Below the pieces are notes generated by a model, which was not told where the DNA came from, ran no database searches, and saw only the letters and a program-made list of their open reading frames with translations. A DNA stretch of 64,000 bases from Marinomonas arctica (lineage in GTDB: Bacteria > Pseudomonadota > Gammaproteobacteria > Pseudomonadales > Marinomonadaceae): NCBI RefSeq assembly GCF_003259225.1, contig NZ_QHJF01000006.1:62001-126000 (forward strand). Reading direction: 5' to 3'. Below, in pieces: positions 1 to 9,283 of the stretch (positions are counted from its first letter, which is position 1; the number at the start of each line of letters is the position of its first letter). The translations under genes and the position numbers were made by a program.

Positions 1-131
1 TACCTCGCTTAACACTCCTTACGTTTAAATGTACTTAAACACAGTATGCAAAAAGTCACAGCGGCTTGTAAGTGATTTTTATCTTAACTGAAATTGCCAT
101 ACGCTCTTTCTTAGTTCATCACCGTTAAAAT

Positions 132-151
132 CAGACAAGTCCGATCCACAA
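132..151 (+). promoter_or_regulatory. Degenerate copy of the pilus-locus repeat element
   Basis: The stretch CAGACAAGTCCGATCCACAA matches the 20-bp element seen at 1528-1547 and 5341-5360 at 13 of 20 positions. The core CAGA..AGTCCGAT is intact. It ends about 92 bases before the chaperone start, in the only upstream region of that gene in this window. Its role as a binding site is inferred from recurrence and position only. Confidence 0.5.
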
Positions 152-243
152 CCAACCTGCCACGCTTTAGACTAACGTGCCTTACTGGTGGTAAATATTT
201 TTAGTATTCCGCCAGGTTAATTCACCCTAAGAAGCGACCTAAA

Positions 244-999
244 ATGCACTACACACTATGCACTGTGCTCAAAATATTTGTTGTATTGGCTGGTCTGACT
301 GGTTCAGTCTGCTATGCTGCAGCCCCTAATATTAACGTCGGTACCTTACACGATTACATCAGCGGTAAACAAAGCACTGAACTCAAACGTATTTACAATG
401 CAGGCGATGCCACTGCGTTTGTTCGAGTGACAGTGCACGAAATTGTGTATGACGAAAAAGGTATCGCCAAAGAAGTAGACGCGGGTGAAATTTTAGGCGA
501 TAGCCAAAACGCGGATACCTTAATTGTTAGCCCTGCCCGTTTGATTATTCCGGCATCAGGTATTCAGTCAGCTCGTTTATTGTTTATTGGCCCCCGCGAC
601 AAAGAACGTTACTTTAGAGTGCGTTATATTCCTGTGCTGCCAGATATCAACGACAACTTTAACTTAAGCGCCGAAGAAAGTGCGGAATACAACAGCACCT
701 TACAGGCGGGTTTTAACTTACTGGCGGGGTACGGCACTATCGTCTTTGTGCATCCGGCACATGAGCGGTATGACACTCAGATCACCCCCTACAACGACAA
801 AGTCGTTATCCGCAACAACGGCAATACCACCATCAAACTGGATAAATTGACACAGTGTGACAAGGGCAATACCAACTGCGATAAGCCGATACTGGAGCAT
901 ATTTTGCCGGGTAAAACCAAAACGCTGCACAAAGACACCGGTCGCCATTACCGCTTTGAACTACAGGAAGGTGACCACAAAAACATGCAGGAGTTTTGA
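244..999 (+). CDS. Alpha-type (CS1/CFA-I-like) periplasmic pilus chaperone
   Basis: This 251-aa protein has an N-terminal signal peptide ending near residue 26 (CYAAA) and an immunoglobulin-like body. It shows features expected of pilus chaperones: an RIYN segment after the first strands, a SPARLIIPASG stretch before the subunit-binding strand, and an FRVRYIPV motif. It would bind unfolded pilin subunits in the periplasm and deliver them to the outer-membrane usher. It is the first gene of the cluster, and a pilin gene starts 1 bp after its stop, so the two are co-transcribed. Gene order chaperone-pilin-usher-tip matches the CfaABCE/CooBACD type. The exact orthologue is not assigned. Confidence 0.85.
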   Translation: MHYTLCTVLKIFVVLAGLTGSVCYAAAPNINVGTLHDYISGKQSTELKRIYNAGDATAFVRVTVHEIVYDEKGIAKEVDAGEILGDSQNADTLIVSPARLIIPASGIQSARLLFIGPRDKERYFRVRYIPVLPDINDNFNLSAEESAEYNSTLQAGFNLLAGYGTIVFVHPAHERYDTQITPYNDKVVIRNNGNTTIKLDKLTQCDKGNTNCDKPILEHILPGKTKTLHKDTGRHYRFELQEGDHKNMQEF

Positions 1000-1000
1000 G

Positions 1001-1474
1001 ATGCACTACATTTTTATGTTGATGCTGATGGTCTGCCCTTTACTCGTTGCCGCTGAGCGCTTTGAACACACTGTGGCGGTGTCTTTACAACTGCCCAACC
1101 CAGATTTTCAAATCAGCACTCCGGCGTCCGATCCATGGCTGAATCAAACCCAGCAGATGGAATGGGATAGCCACCAACAGCGACTACTACCCATCCACAA
1201 ACAGCTTACTATTCAAAGTCGTTTAGGCGGAGTTTCGGCACGCCTATTAGCACCAGCGAGATTAAGCTACGGCCCGAAGCAAATACTACTGAAAGTACAG
1301 CTGGACCGCACAGTGTTAAGCACCACAACACAAACCATATTAAACGCCCAACAAGCCAATGCTGGTCAGCAACTGGATGTCATCATTATGGCAATGCCCG
1401 ATCCCAGTGGCCGCTACAGAGCGGGAACGTATCAGGGGGTGGTGAATATGTTATTTGAAACTTCTTCCCCATAA
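1001..1474 (+). CDS. CS1-type pilin subunit, first copy
   Basis: The protein has 157 aa with a signal peptide ending near residue 16 (LLVAA). The frame is open upstream to 857, but the ATG at 1001 has a GGAG ribosome site at 990-993 and lies 1 bp after the chaperone stop, so this start is preferred. The body shares blocks with the second pilin at 5461: QQMEW, LLPIHKQL, ATTQ/ANAGQ-like segments, and a terminal YQGVV..LFET like the partner's YSGVV..SFET. It occupies the canonical major-subunit position of CFA-I-type operons. The lack of a low-complexity tail and the weaker-looking promoter context suggest it could be a minor subunit here, which is inference. Confidence 0.78.
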   Translation: MHYIFMLMLMVCPLLVAAERFEHTVAVSLQLPNPDFQISTPASDPWLNQTQQMEWDSHQQRLLPIHKQLTIQSRLGGVSARLLAPARLSYGPKQILLKVQLDRTVLSTTTQTILNAQQANAGQQLDVIIMAMPDPSGRYRAGTYQGVVNMLFETSSP

Positions 1475-1527
1475 CACCGGCATTTTGCTCTTTTAGCAGA
1501 TACCTTTACTGCAGAAAAAACCAAACT

Positions 1528-1547
1528 CAGATTAGTCCGATAGTCTG
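1528..1547 (+). promoter_or_regulatory. 20-bp repeat element upstream of the usher
   Basis: CAGATTAGTCCGATAGTCTG is an imperfect dyad (CAGA.TA......TA.TCTG). It is identical to the copy before the second pilin, and identity extends one base on each side to 22 bp. It lies 55 bp before the TTG start of the usher in a 128-bp gap. A likely role is an operator for the adjacent two-component regulator, which is inference. Confidence 0.65.
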
Positions 1548-1602
1548 CCAACCCTGACGCCACTAGTATACGCAGCACTCACTTTACCTGGGGGAACTGT
1601 GA

Positions 1603-4029
1603 TTGCCAGTCTTTTCATTTAACCGAATTGCTATCTGTGTGACCTGCTTTCTACTGGCAACCTACACCTATGGCCAATCTGCGCATTCTTCCATTCCTGT
1701 GTTACAGCAAGCCGAACAATTGCCGGCTGATTTTGCCGCTCATCTTTTTAATGTACCACTTGTCGTCCGAGTGGAGCTAAACAGTCAATACCTCGGGGAT
1801 GCGCTTTTGGTATTAACAGAGGACAACCAGGTACAACTCTTAAGCTTTACTGATGCTTACAACAGCCCTTATGGCGATACAGAGCGTAACTTCTGGCTAC
1901 AGGAGCTGAGTGATAAAGTGGCTTTAGGCTCTTGCTCTGCCTGTAACAAACAGTGGCTGGCGTTGGAGTACAGTTTGTCCGATTCCCGCTTGTCTATTTT
2001 GACTCAGGATGTGGAGAAACAAAACTCTGAGCAAAAATACCTGTTGTTACCTAAAGACGGCAGCAGCGGGATTATTATTCAAAACCAGCTGAGCCTGGTC
2101 AATGCAGAAAGCGCGGCTACTTCGAGCTATTACAATCTAGAGGCTGTCGCCAGCACGGGGAACTGGACTCATCACACCGGCGCTCAAGTATCCAAAAGTG
2201 GCGTTGCCAGAGATAACACCTACTACGGGTTAAGTCAGCTCTACAGTCAACGTGAACTGCAAGGGCGCGCTATTCGTGCAGGCTATTTTGCCAATGACCC
2301 GCAGGGGTTAAGTTTGCGCCCTGGCCGTGGTTCGGGTGGCGAAAATATGTTGGGGGTGATGCTCAATTCTTCAGACTCGCTGGTCGCTCAACAGCAATAC
2401 CCAAGTACAACACCAGTCTATGTTACTGCCGAGCGCCCTGCTGTTGTGGAGATTTACCGCAACGGCTTTTTAATCAATAGCCAGCAGGTCCAGGCGGGGT
2501 TGCAGGCTATCGACACCAAAGTACTACCAAGCGGTATTTATGCAGTACAACTGCGTGTAGTGCAGGATGGGCAATTGCTGTCAGACTCTCAGGCGATGAT
2601 TTATAAACCATCGGGCTGGCGCGATAGCTCTGAGCCACTGCGTTACAGTATTTTTGCAGGTCGTCAGACCCAACTCTTTAGCAGGACGGAATCAGAGTAT
2701 GAAGGTGATTTAACAGCAGGGGCAACACTGAATTACCTACTGAATCCGTTCACTATTGTCGGCCTTGGTACTCAGTACATCGATCAGCATCTTCAATTAG
2801 GTACGTCTGTCGATTACAGCCTGTCGGATCGCAGCAAACTACTGGCCAATTATTATCACAGCGAAGGTTCAGGCTATGGCCTGGACACACAGTTTCTCTA
2901 TGGTTTTGATAGCGGCAATTTGGTGCTAAGCCAGCAGCAATACAATAAAAGCTCTCAAAGCATCACTGCGGCTTCACAACAAACAACAGCGTTAAGCTGG
3001 CAACAAAGAATAAATGCTACACAAAGTACGTCACTCAGACTGTCACATCAGATGAACAGAGGCACAGGCGCTGATTTCAGTTGGCAATATCGCCAAAAAA
3101 TGATGGATACCGACAGCACTTGGCGCTTAAGCGCCTTTAACAGGCCTGCGGTTTCCAATCTGGTCCATAGACGTAATACAGGCATAGAACTTAGCTTGAA
3201 TATCAACTTTGGACAGCATTCTTCTCAGTATTACGGCGCTATTGGCAACAGAACTTCACGCGATGGCAACAAAGAAAACACAGCAGAATTAGGCTGGCGT
3301 AAGCAAATTGAAAACAGCGACATTAAAAATATCGGTCTGAGTTCAAACTTTGACAGCTATGGGATGGGCATCAACAGCTATGCGACTGTGCAAAACCAAT
3401 ACCTCACCAGCGATCTCTATATGTCCAGATCCTCTTTTGATGGCAAATTCAGCTCAGGCTTAAACCTCAATAGTACTGTGGTCGCCAATACACAGAGTGT
3501 GGCGGCAAGCAGCGCAAATACTTATGACGGTGCCAGCTTAATTGTTGATTTAGAATCGGATCAGCACGATGTAGAACTGATGGCACACGATTCAGCCGGT
3601 CAGACAGTGCGTTTAAAGCCCGGCCGTAATGTGGTTCCTGTTAGCGCTTATACCCCAGGCACTGTCAGCTTCGACATTGCTAACCCGCACTCTACTTATG
3701 TCAGCCTATCGCAATCTGTGGCGCCTTATCATCTAAATAAAGGTGGTGTGCAGTATCTGAAACTATCAGCGTACAAAACTCTGACTGTTATAGGCCGTCT
3801 GCTTGATGCTGAAGATAAACCTTTAGGCGGACATCATGTACTGAATCACTCCAGCCGCACTGTCACAGAAAATAGCGGATTTTTTACGCTGGCAATGCGT
3901 GAGTCTTCCCCTACGTTGGATGTGCTAGAACAAGGTGCACCACTTTGTCATTTTGACCTGTCACCCAGTACTGGACAGCAACAACAGGACTTATGGTTTG
4001 TCGGTGATTTGTTATGTCAAACCAATTAA
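1603..4029 (+). CDS. Alpha-type outer-membrane pilus usher
   Basis: This 808-aa protein has a signal peptide (cleavage near TYG, about residue 24) and then a long outer-membrane beta-barrel rich in alternating aromatic and polar residues. Within the first third, a plug-like insertion includes VYVTAERPAVVEIYRNG and VLPSGIYAVQLRV, motifs typical of CooC/CfaC-type ushers. The C-terminal 150 residues form periplasmic domains that include a VIGRLLDAEDKPLGG segment. The start is TTG, with a GGGGAA ribosome site at 1591-1596. It exports chaperone-bound pilins and nucleates fibre assembly. It follows its own copy of the 20-bp element and precedes the tip gene by 40 bp. Confidence 0.87.
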   Translation: MPVFSFNRIAICVTCFLLATYTYGQSAHSSIPVLQQAEQLPADFAAHLFNVPLVVRVELNSQYLGDALLVLTEDNQVQLLSFTDAYNSPYGDTERNFWLQELSDKVALGSCSACNKQWLALEYSLSDSRLSILTQDVEKQNSEQKYLLLPKDGSSGIIIQNQLSLVNAESAATSSYYNLEAVASTGNWTHHTGAQVSKSGVARDNTYYGLSQLYSQRELQGRAIRAGYFANDPQGLSLRPGRGSGGENMLGVMLNSSDSLVAQQQYPSTTPVYVTAERPAVVEIYRNGFLINSQQVQAGLQAIDTKVLPSGIYAVQLRVVQDGQLLSDSQAMIYKPSGWRDSSEPLRYSIFAGRQTQLFSRTESEYEGDLTAGATLNYLLNPFTIVGLGTQYIDQHLQLGTSVDYSLSDRSKLLANYYHSEGSGYGLDTQFLYGFDSGNLVLSQQQYNKSSQSITAASQQTTALSWQQRINATQSTSLRLSHQMNRGTGADFSWQYRQKMMDTDSTWRLSAFNRPAVSNLVHRRNTGIELSLNINFGQHSSQYYGAIGNRTSRDGNKENTAELGWRKQIENSDIKNIGLSSNFDSYGMGINSYATVQNQYLTSDLYMSRSSFDGKFSSGLNLNSTVVANTQSVAASSANTYDGASLIVDLESDQHDVELMAHDSAGQTVRLKPGRNVVPVSAYTPGTVSFDIANPHSTYVSLSQSVAPYHLNKGGVQYLKLSAYKTLTVIGRLLDAEDKPLGGHHVLNHSSRTVTENSGFFTLAMRESSPTLDVLEQGAPLCHFDLSPSTGQQQQDLWFVGDLLCQTN

Positions 4030-4069
4030 AGCCAGAACCACTAATTACATCATCTAGATGGGGCCCACT

Positions 4070-5284
4070 ATGCATTTAACTGTTTTCACTTTCCGCATGA
4101 TACTGCTTGCAGCGCTTTATGTTTTGCCAGTTCATGCTTATGAAACCACTATTCACGCCGAATACAGGCCAAGCGCCAATGGTCAGCAGAATATCAATTT
4201 TACTGACATAACGGAATGCAGTGATTATTGGTGCAGTTTTTGGGGAAAAGACAAAATCCTTCAGTTGGATACCTTTATCAACCGAAACTTTCGTCGCGGC
4301 ACAAATCCAAGGGAACAAGTCTATTTGCGTTTTCCAGGCAGCAAGATAGTAAGAGTGCAACAAGAAAACGGTAGTACCGCCAATTTAACTTTTTCCTTAA
4401 CAGATATAGGCGGTATTTATCGTCGCAACGGCACGAATCAGCCTCATTTGTTCCAACTCAGTGACGATTTAAACATGCCAGACAATAATTCGTCTTGCCA
4501 AAGAAGTGGATTTAACTCAGTCAACGGTTATACAGACACCGCCTTTTTATGGAATATCAACACGGCAGCACAACAAAATGGTGGTCAATGCACCAGAACG
4601 CTAAGAAGGCAATACTCAAGCACTTATGGCATAACACAGCGGCATTTGATTTTTAAATACCGCTTAAACACGCCCGACCCGTTAAAAATGGATAACGGCA
4701 TTTACAGAGGAAAACTGGTATTTAGCGTAGGGCCTAATGGTGATTTTGATTTTGGTGATGGCAGCTATGATGAAAGCGAAGTAGTGATAAATTTTGAACT
4801 CAGTGTAGGCCACCAGTCTTTGTTTCGCTTTCCGGCAGGCAGTGAACAAGCTACGCTCTCCCCTGCCGCCGGCTGGGCCCAGTATTTAAATACTGGGCAG
4901 GTACCAGCCCGTGTTTATCAGGACATACCTTTTCGGTTGTGGAACTCGGTTCCTATTGCAGTTTATCTGCAATGTCAGTACCAAAGCGGCTCAGACTGTG
5001 CACTGAAAAACACCAAACAAAACCATCAGGTGCCGGTAATATCCAGCCTGAGTTTGCCAAAACAACTGGCACAACAAAATGGCGCTGCGGTCAATAACAT
5101 CCAGTTAAGACAAGGCCAAGCCAATCAATTACTGTTTAAAGCTAACTCCACAGTACTGAACGGTGCCGGACAGCTGCACTTTGAAGTACAACGTAACGCG
5201 TTAACCGAAATGCTTAGCAGCTACAGAGGGGATTTATACAAAGGCGATGTCACCTTGGTAATTGAACCTCAGCTCCCTAACTAG
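4070..5284 (+). CDS. CooD/CfaE/CblD-like pilus tip adhesin
   Basis: This 404-aa protein has a signal peptide ending near YVLPVHA. An alternative ATG at 4058 would add four residues, but the run GGGG at 4060-4063 makes a better ribosome site for 4070. It is two-domain sized, as expected for CfaE-type tips: an N-terminal adhesin half with cysteine pairs (ECSDYWCSFWG, SSCQRSG, GGQCTRT) and a C-terminal pilin-like half with QCQYQSGSDC. Such proteins sit at the fibre tip, start assembly and bind the target surface. Position after the usher fits. The receptor cannot be predicted. Confidence 0.8.
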   Translation: MHLTVFTFRMILLAALYVLPVHAYETTIHAEYRPSANGQQNINFTDITECSDYWCSFWGKDKILQLDTFINRNFRRGTNPREQVYLRFPGSKIVRVQQENGSTANLTFSLTDIGGIYRRNGTNQPHLFQLSDDLNMPDNNSSCQRSGFNSVNGYTDTAFLWNINTAAQQNGGQCTRTLRRQYSSTYGITQRHLIFKYRLNTPDPLKMDNGIYRGKLVFSVGPNGDFDFGDGSYDESEVVINFELSVGHQSLFRFPAGSEQATLSPAAGWAQYLNTGQVPARVYQDIPFRLWNSVPIAVYLQCQYQSGSDCALKNTKQNHQVPVISSLSLPKQLAQQNGAAVNNIQLRQGQANQLLFKANSTVLNGAGQLHFEVQRNALTEMLSSYRGDLYKGDVTLVIEPQLPN

Positions 5285-5340
5285 ATCGCTCGTCGGTAAG
5301 ATTACACTTTTGCACCATCGGTTGAAAAATAAAACCAGAT

Positions 5341-5360
5341 CAGATTAGTCCGATAGTCTG
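5341..5360 (+). promoter_or_regulatory. 20-bp repeat element upstream of the second pilin
   Basis: Identical to the copy at 1528-1547 (CAGATTAGTCCGATAGTCTG). Here the core AGTCCGATA (5347-5355) is followed after 8 bp by its exact inverse TATCGGACT (5364-5372), so this site is a double, head-to-head arrangement. It lies 100 bp before the pilin start. Inferred operator, perhaps the strongest in the locus. Confidence 0.68.
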
Positions 5361-5390
5361 CTGTATCGGACTGCCCTACCATAACCCTCA

Positions 5391-5407
5391 TGATGAGTTG
5401 CTCATCA
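5391..5407 (+). repeat. Hairpin in the second pilin leader
   Basis: TGATGAG-TTG-CTCATCA is a perfect 7-bp inverted repeat with a 3-base loop, about 54 bp before the pilin ATG. It could be a regulator half-site pair or an mRNA leader hairpin. Neither role is shown by the sequence alone. Confidence 0.4.
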
Positions 5408-5460
5408 ATACCGCAGTACCACAAGGGCTGCATACCCTTTGATTTAAGGAGCTTTTAGCT

Positions 5461-5970
5461 ATGAAAAATCTGAACACAGTTCTTGCCTCAACCATGCTGT
5501 TAAGCCTATCAGCTTCGGGCTTTGCCGCTCAGACTGAGCAAAAACAAATCACGATAGTGGCTGATGTGCCATCCACAGAATTTTTCGTCAATGCGCTGCC
5601 GGGGGACGACGTCTTTACTGCGCCTCAGCGTATGGAATGGAACACTTTTAATAACGTGCTAACCCCTATTCAAAAGCAACTGCATATGGGTAGCACCACT
5701 GGAGCGATTCAGGCTGCGGTGACCAGCTCTACCCTGACAGGCAGTTTATTGTCCAATACTATAGACCTTGCCGTTTCTGTAAACGGAGTGACGCTAAGTA
5801 CAGCATCAGCCGATGTGCTGGGTGCAACACAGGCCGCTGCAGGTCAGGTGGTCAATATGACAATAGCACCTGTAACAGGCGCAAACTATACGCCGGATAA
5901 TTACTCTGGTGTAGTCAGTTTATCTTTTGAAACCCCACTACCAAGTACAGAACCTGCCCCTGCCCCATAA
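5461..5970 (+). CDS. CS1-type pilin subunit, second copy, probable major pilin
   Basis: This 169-aa protein has a clear signal peptide cleaved near SGFAA (residue 22-23) and a strong AAGGAG ribosome site. It is paralogous to the pilin at 1001: QRMEWNTF, LTPIQKQL, QAAAGQVVNM and YSGVVSLSFET align with that protein. It is alanine-, serine- and threonine-rich and ends in a proline-rich tail (PSTEPAPAP) absent from the first copy. It is alone in its transcript, between a double copy of the 20-bp element and a strong terminator, as expected for a highly expressed structural subunit. Its role as major fibre protein is inference. Confidence 0.8.
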   Translation: MKNLNTVLASTMLLSLSASGFAAQTEQKQITIVADVPSTEFFVNALPGDDVFTAPQRMEWNTFNNVLTPIQKQLHMGSTTGAIQAAVTSSTLTGSLLSNTIDLAVSVNGVTLSTASADVLGATQAAAGQVVNMTIAPVTGANYTPDNYSGVVSLSFETPLPSTEPAPAP

Positions 5971-5998
5971 GTCTTCATTAAGCACAACCCGCGCCTTT

Positions 5999-6028
5999 GG
6001 CAGGTAAATAATTTACCTGCCTTTTTTT
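5999..6028 (+). terminator. Rho-independent terminator of the pilin gene
   Basis: GGCAGGTAAAT (5999-6009) and ATTTACCTGCC (6011-6021) form an 11-bp inverted repeat around a single base, so the innermost pairs will open into a loop. Seven T residues follow. It lies 28 bp after the second pilin stop. Confidence 0.9.
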
Positions 6029-6076
6029 ATTCAAAGTTTTTGCTCAAAAATCGAAGTTTTTCCCGTCTGAGGCCAG

Positions 6077-9000
6077 CTACTTCTGACTGTTATAGCACCA
6101 TAACTGTGCTTCGCGGTTAAATACTTTTAAAGCGGCTAATATCCGTAAACTGGCACTGGTGATCTGCTGCTCTGTGGCGTGTTCCATCGCTTCACAACTA
6201 TCCAACAGCTGCTCTGCCTGCACCAACACAGCAGCGCCTTTGATTTTATGCGCCAGTCGTTTCAATCCTTCCCAATCCGATTGCTGTAGTAACCGCTTCA
6301 GTTGCTCAATGTCCTGACTATTACTTTGACATAAAGTCGACAACATCTGACGGGCAAAGACTGGATCAGGACCAGATAAGGCAAATAAAGCATCGATATT
6401 AAATGCTGCTTTGCCTTTGGCATACTTCTGAATGTTTTGTTGTAATTCATTAATACTGATAGGTTTAAATAAGCAATCATTCATACCAGCAGCTATACAT
6501 TTCGCTATTTCATCGGACTGAGCTCTGGCCGTTAACCCTATGACAGTCAAATGCTTTAAGGCTTGGTCTTCTCGTATGGCTTTAGCCAGTTGATAACCAT
6601 CCATACGTGGCATATTACAATCTGTTAGTACCAAATCTAGATGTTGCTGCGTTAAAAGCGCCAATGCTTCGATACCGTCTGCAGCCTGCCACACCTGATG
6701 ACCTAAATAACTCAATTGACGCTGCAATAACAGTCGATTGACCTGATGATCGTCCACCACCAACAGCTTTAAGGCTTGTTGCTTTTGTTCTGTATTTTCC
6801 TCTGATATATCATGACATTGCTCGACAGTCACAGGCACAGCGGCCCTGCAAGGCAGCTTCAACTCAATCTGAATCTCTGTACCCTGATCTTTTTCGCTCT
6901 GAATCGAAAGCCTGCTCTGCATCAATTGCACTATGGTCTGGCAAATACTTAAACCTAAGCCTGAACCACGCTCGCCTGAAACCTGTTCTGAGTTCGCCAA
7001 TTGCGCAAAAGGTTTCAACACGTTTTTGCCTTGTTCAGGCGTCAAGCCCACCCCAGTATCTTTGACACAAAGCTGCACTAAAAGATGCTCATCTTGCTGC
7101 TCCAGCACGATTAACCGTAAACACACACCACCTTCCGGCGTAAATTTAATAGCATTACTGAGCAGATTCGATAGCAATTGTTTAAACAGTAAAGGATCCA
7201 GCTCTACCTGATATCGCTCAAAAGCCGCATCCACCTTGCAGTGCAAATATAAGCCTTTGCTTTTCGCCATACCGACAAACACAAGATACAATCTGTTGAT
7301 TTCGTCCTTCAAGTTCAGCCACAACGGGTTAAGTTCCAACTGGCCAGCTTCAATTTTGGCAATATCCAGAATATCACCTATCAGCTCTTTTAGACCTTGA
7401 GCTGAATCGTAGGCAATATCTATGGCGGTAAAATCCCACAACTTTTCATCGGCTTGGCGCTTTGCAAGCTCCAACGTGCCTATAATCGCGTGCAGCGGTG
7501 TTCGAATTTCGTGGCTCATGGTGGAAAGAAAAAAACTCTTGGCTTTGCTGGCCTCTAAAGCCTGCTCTTTGGCACGTTCAACTTGTTCAAGCAGTAACTG
7601 ACGCTCCCGCACCTGACGGCGTAAATAAAAATTCCAGAATAGAAATCCCAGTACAACCAGCGTAAAAACAACTGCCGCCTGGATAAGCTGCTGGCGATAA
7701 CTCTGCCAAAAGTTTGGAGTAGAAGGGTTAACCGACCAATCTGACAACAGCGCCAATTGATCAGGCGGAATACTCAGCAGAGTTTTATCCAAAATGCTAA
7801 ACAGCTCAGGTTGCTGCTTGGAGACAGCTAAGGTAAAACGTGCCCCAGCGGGTAAAAAACTAGAACTGATTTGCAATTGGTTTTTATAGGTTAATTCAGT
7901 ATAAAACCTTGCTATCACAAGGTTTTCAACCAAAGCATCAGCCTGCCCCTTTAATACGGCATCCACGCTTTGCTGCAAGTTATCAACAAATGTAAACTTC
8001 ATATCAGGATACGTTGCCTTAAGATAAGGCACTATTGCATGATTGGTTTGAATAGCTAACGTTTTTCCCGCCATCTGCTCCAGCCGCAATTCAGGCGTAG
8101 CTGAGTCTTCACGGGTCAATACCGCATACGAAGTCACCAGATAAGGCCGACTGAAATTTAAAAATTCAGCGCGTTCAGCATTGGGTGCCAGAATAGCCGA
8201 CAGGTCTGCTTTACCCTGCTTTAGCAGTTGCAGCATCTCAGTCAAAGAGTATGCAGGCACCCACTCGAACTCCAGCCCAGTCTTGGCACTAATCGCTTCT
8301 GTTAAGGACTTTAAAATGCCAACACCTTGGCTTAAATCGTTTGAACCCATTAAAAAAGGAGTGTCGCTCAGCACATGCACAATACGCACAGCGTTATTAC
8401 GTTCGATGTAACGATGTTCAGCTTCTGATAACTCGATACGCTCTGCCAACATATAAAGCGCGCGACCTGCACTCCAGCGCTGTAAAATCTGTTGCCGCTC
8501 AGTATGAGGCACAGCAGAGATAACTTTATTTAACAGTGCCAATAGCTCAGTCTGTTGTTTCGACACATGAAAGGTAAAGTGTCCTGACGCCAGAGGGGTA
8601 AAGTCGCTGATATTCAGCTCTGAAAAATGACCGCTGTGAATTAAATAATGCGCGCTGATAGCATTGCCTAAATACCAATCAGCATGACCTAAAGCCACAG
8701 CTTCTATCGCCTGAGTTAAATTGTCGTATGGCACTAAATCAGCGTCAGGAAAACTTTGCTGTAACCGTTCAACAGTTAAATAGTGTTTTGAAAAGGCCAA
8801 CCTGAATTTACGGTTAGCCATCTGTTTTGCGGTTAACTTTGTAGTGGATGGCTGATGTGATGCGGTCACCAACACCGGAATATCATCTGCATAAGGCTCT
8901 GTCGCAATGATATCTGCGACATCCAGCTCATTCATACGAGCGTAACTGTAAAAGTCGATGGTACCTGCTCGCACAGCGGCTATTAACTCTGCTTTAGTGG

Positions 9001-9283
9001 CGAAACTTCGAACTTCTACAGGCTTTGCCAAAGCTGCGCTGATCAGACCCAAATAATCCGCGGTTATACCTTCAAAATCTCTGCCATTGGTTTTAATAAC
9101 AAAAGGCGGATGCTCGTCATTCAACGCACCAAACACCAGCTGTTTCTTTGCCATCAACCACTGCTGCTCCGCTCCTGTTTGCTCTATTTGTACCATTGCA
9201 GTGCTGCGGGAAAAGAGCTGAAGCTGCTGAGCTGCCGACACTAGCGGAACCAGCAACAGAACAATCCAAAGCCATCGCCTCAT
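6077..9283 (-). CDS. EvgS/BvgS-like hybrid sensor histidine kinase
   Basis: This 1068-aa inner-membrane sensor begins with a signal peptide. Two periplasmic solute-binding-type (SBP_bac_3) domains follow at about residues 45-270 and 290-515. A membrane helix lies at about 530-550 (AAVVFTLVVLGFLFW), then a histidine kinase with phospho-accepting H591 in SHEIRTPLH and an ATPase domain ending near GLGLSICQ. A receiver domain carries D888 (LTDCNMP), and an HPt domain carries H1012 (AHKIKGAA). This is the unorthodox phosphorelay order. No PAS domain fits in the short linker after the helix. It shares an ATGA overlap with the response regulator gene. The ligand is unknown, and control of the neighbouring pilus is inference. 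Confidence 0.9.
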   Translation of the reverse strand: MRRWLWIVLLLVPLVSAAQQLQLFSRSTAMVQIEQTGAEQQWLMAKKQLVFGALNDEHPPFVIKTNGRDFEGITADYLGLISAALAKPVEVRSFATKAELIAAVRAGTIDFYSYARMNELDVADIIATEPYADDIPVLVTASHQPSTTKLTAKQMANRKFRLAFSKHYLTVERLQQSFPDADLVPYDNLTQAIEAVALGHADWYLGNAISAHYLIHSGHFSELNISDFTPLASGHFTFHVSKQQTELLALLNKVISAVPHTERQQILQRWSAGRALYMLAERIELSEAEHRYIERNNAVRIVHVLSDTPFLMGSNDLSQGVGILKSLTEAISAKTGLEFEWVPAYSLTEMLQLLKQGKADLSAILAPNAERAEFLNFSRPYLVTSYAVLTREDSATPELRLEQMAGKTLAIQTNHAIVPYLKATYPDMKFTFVDNLQQSVDAVLKGQADALVENLVIARFYTELTYKNQLQISSSFLPAGARFTLAVSKQQPELFSILDKTLLSIPPDQLALLSDWSVNPSTPNFWQSYRQQLIQAAVVFTLVVLGFLFWNFYLRRQVRERQLLLEQVERAKEQALEASKAKSFFLSTMSHEIRTPLHAIIGTLELAKRQADEKLWDFTAIDIAYDSAQGLKELIGDILDIAKIEAGQLELNPLWLNLKDEINRLYLVFVGMAKSKGLYLHCKVDAAFERYQVELDPLLFKQLLSNLLSNAIKFTPEGGVCLRLIVLEQQDEHLLVQLCVKDTGVGLTPEQGKNVLKPFAQLANSEQVSGERGSGLGLSICQTIVQLMQSRLSIQSEKDQGTEIQIELKLPCRAAVPVTVEQCHDISEENTEQKQQALKLLVVDDHQVNRLLLQRQLSYLGHQVWQAADGIEALALLTQQHLDLVLTDCNMPRMDGYQLAKAIREDQALKHLTVIGLTARAQSDEIAKCIAAGMNDCLFKPISINELQQNIQKYAKGKAAFNIDALFALSGPDPVFARQMLSTLCQSNSQDIEQLKRLLQQSDWEGLKRLAHKIKGAAVLVQAEQLLDSCEAMEHATEQQITSASLRILAALKVFNREAQLWCYNSQK

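Noticed and set aside
1..243. A coding gene at the left edge
   Set aside because: No frame has a plausible start and protein-like sequence. The stretch is treated as the chaperone upstream region.
857..1000. Upstream extension of the first pilin frame
   Set aside because: It overlaps the chaperone by 143 bases. The ATG at 1001 has a ribosome site and a signal peptide, so the extension is not used.
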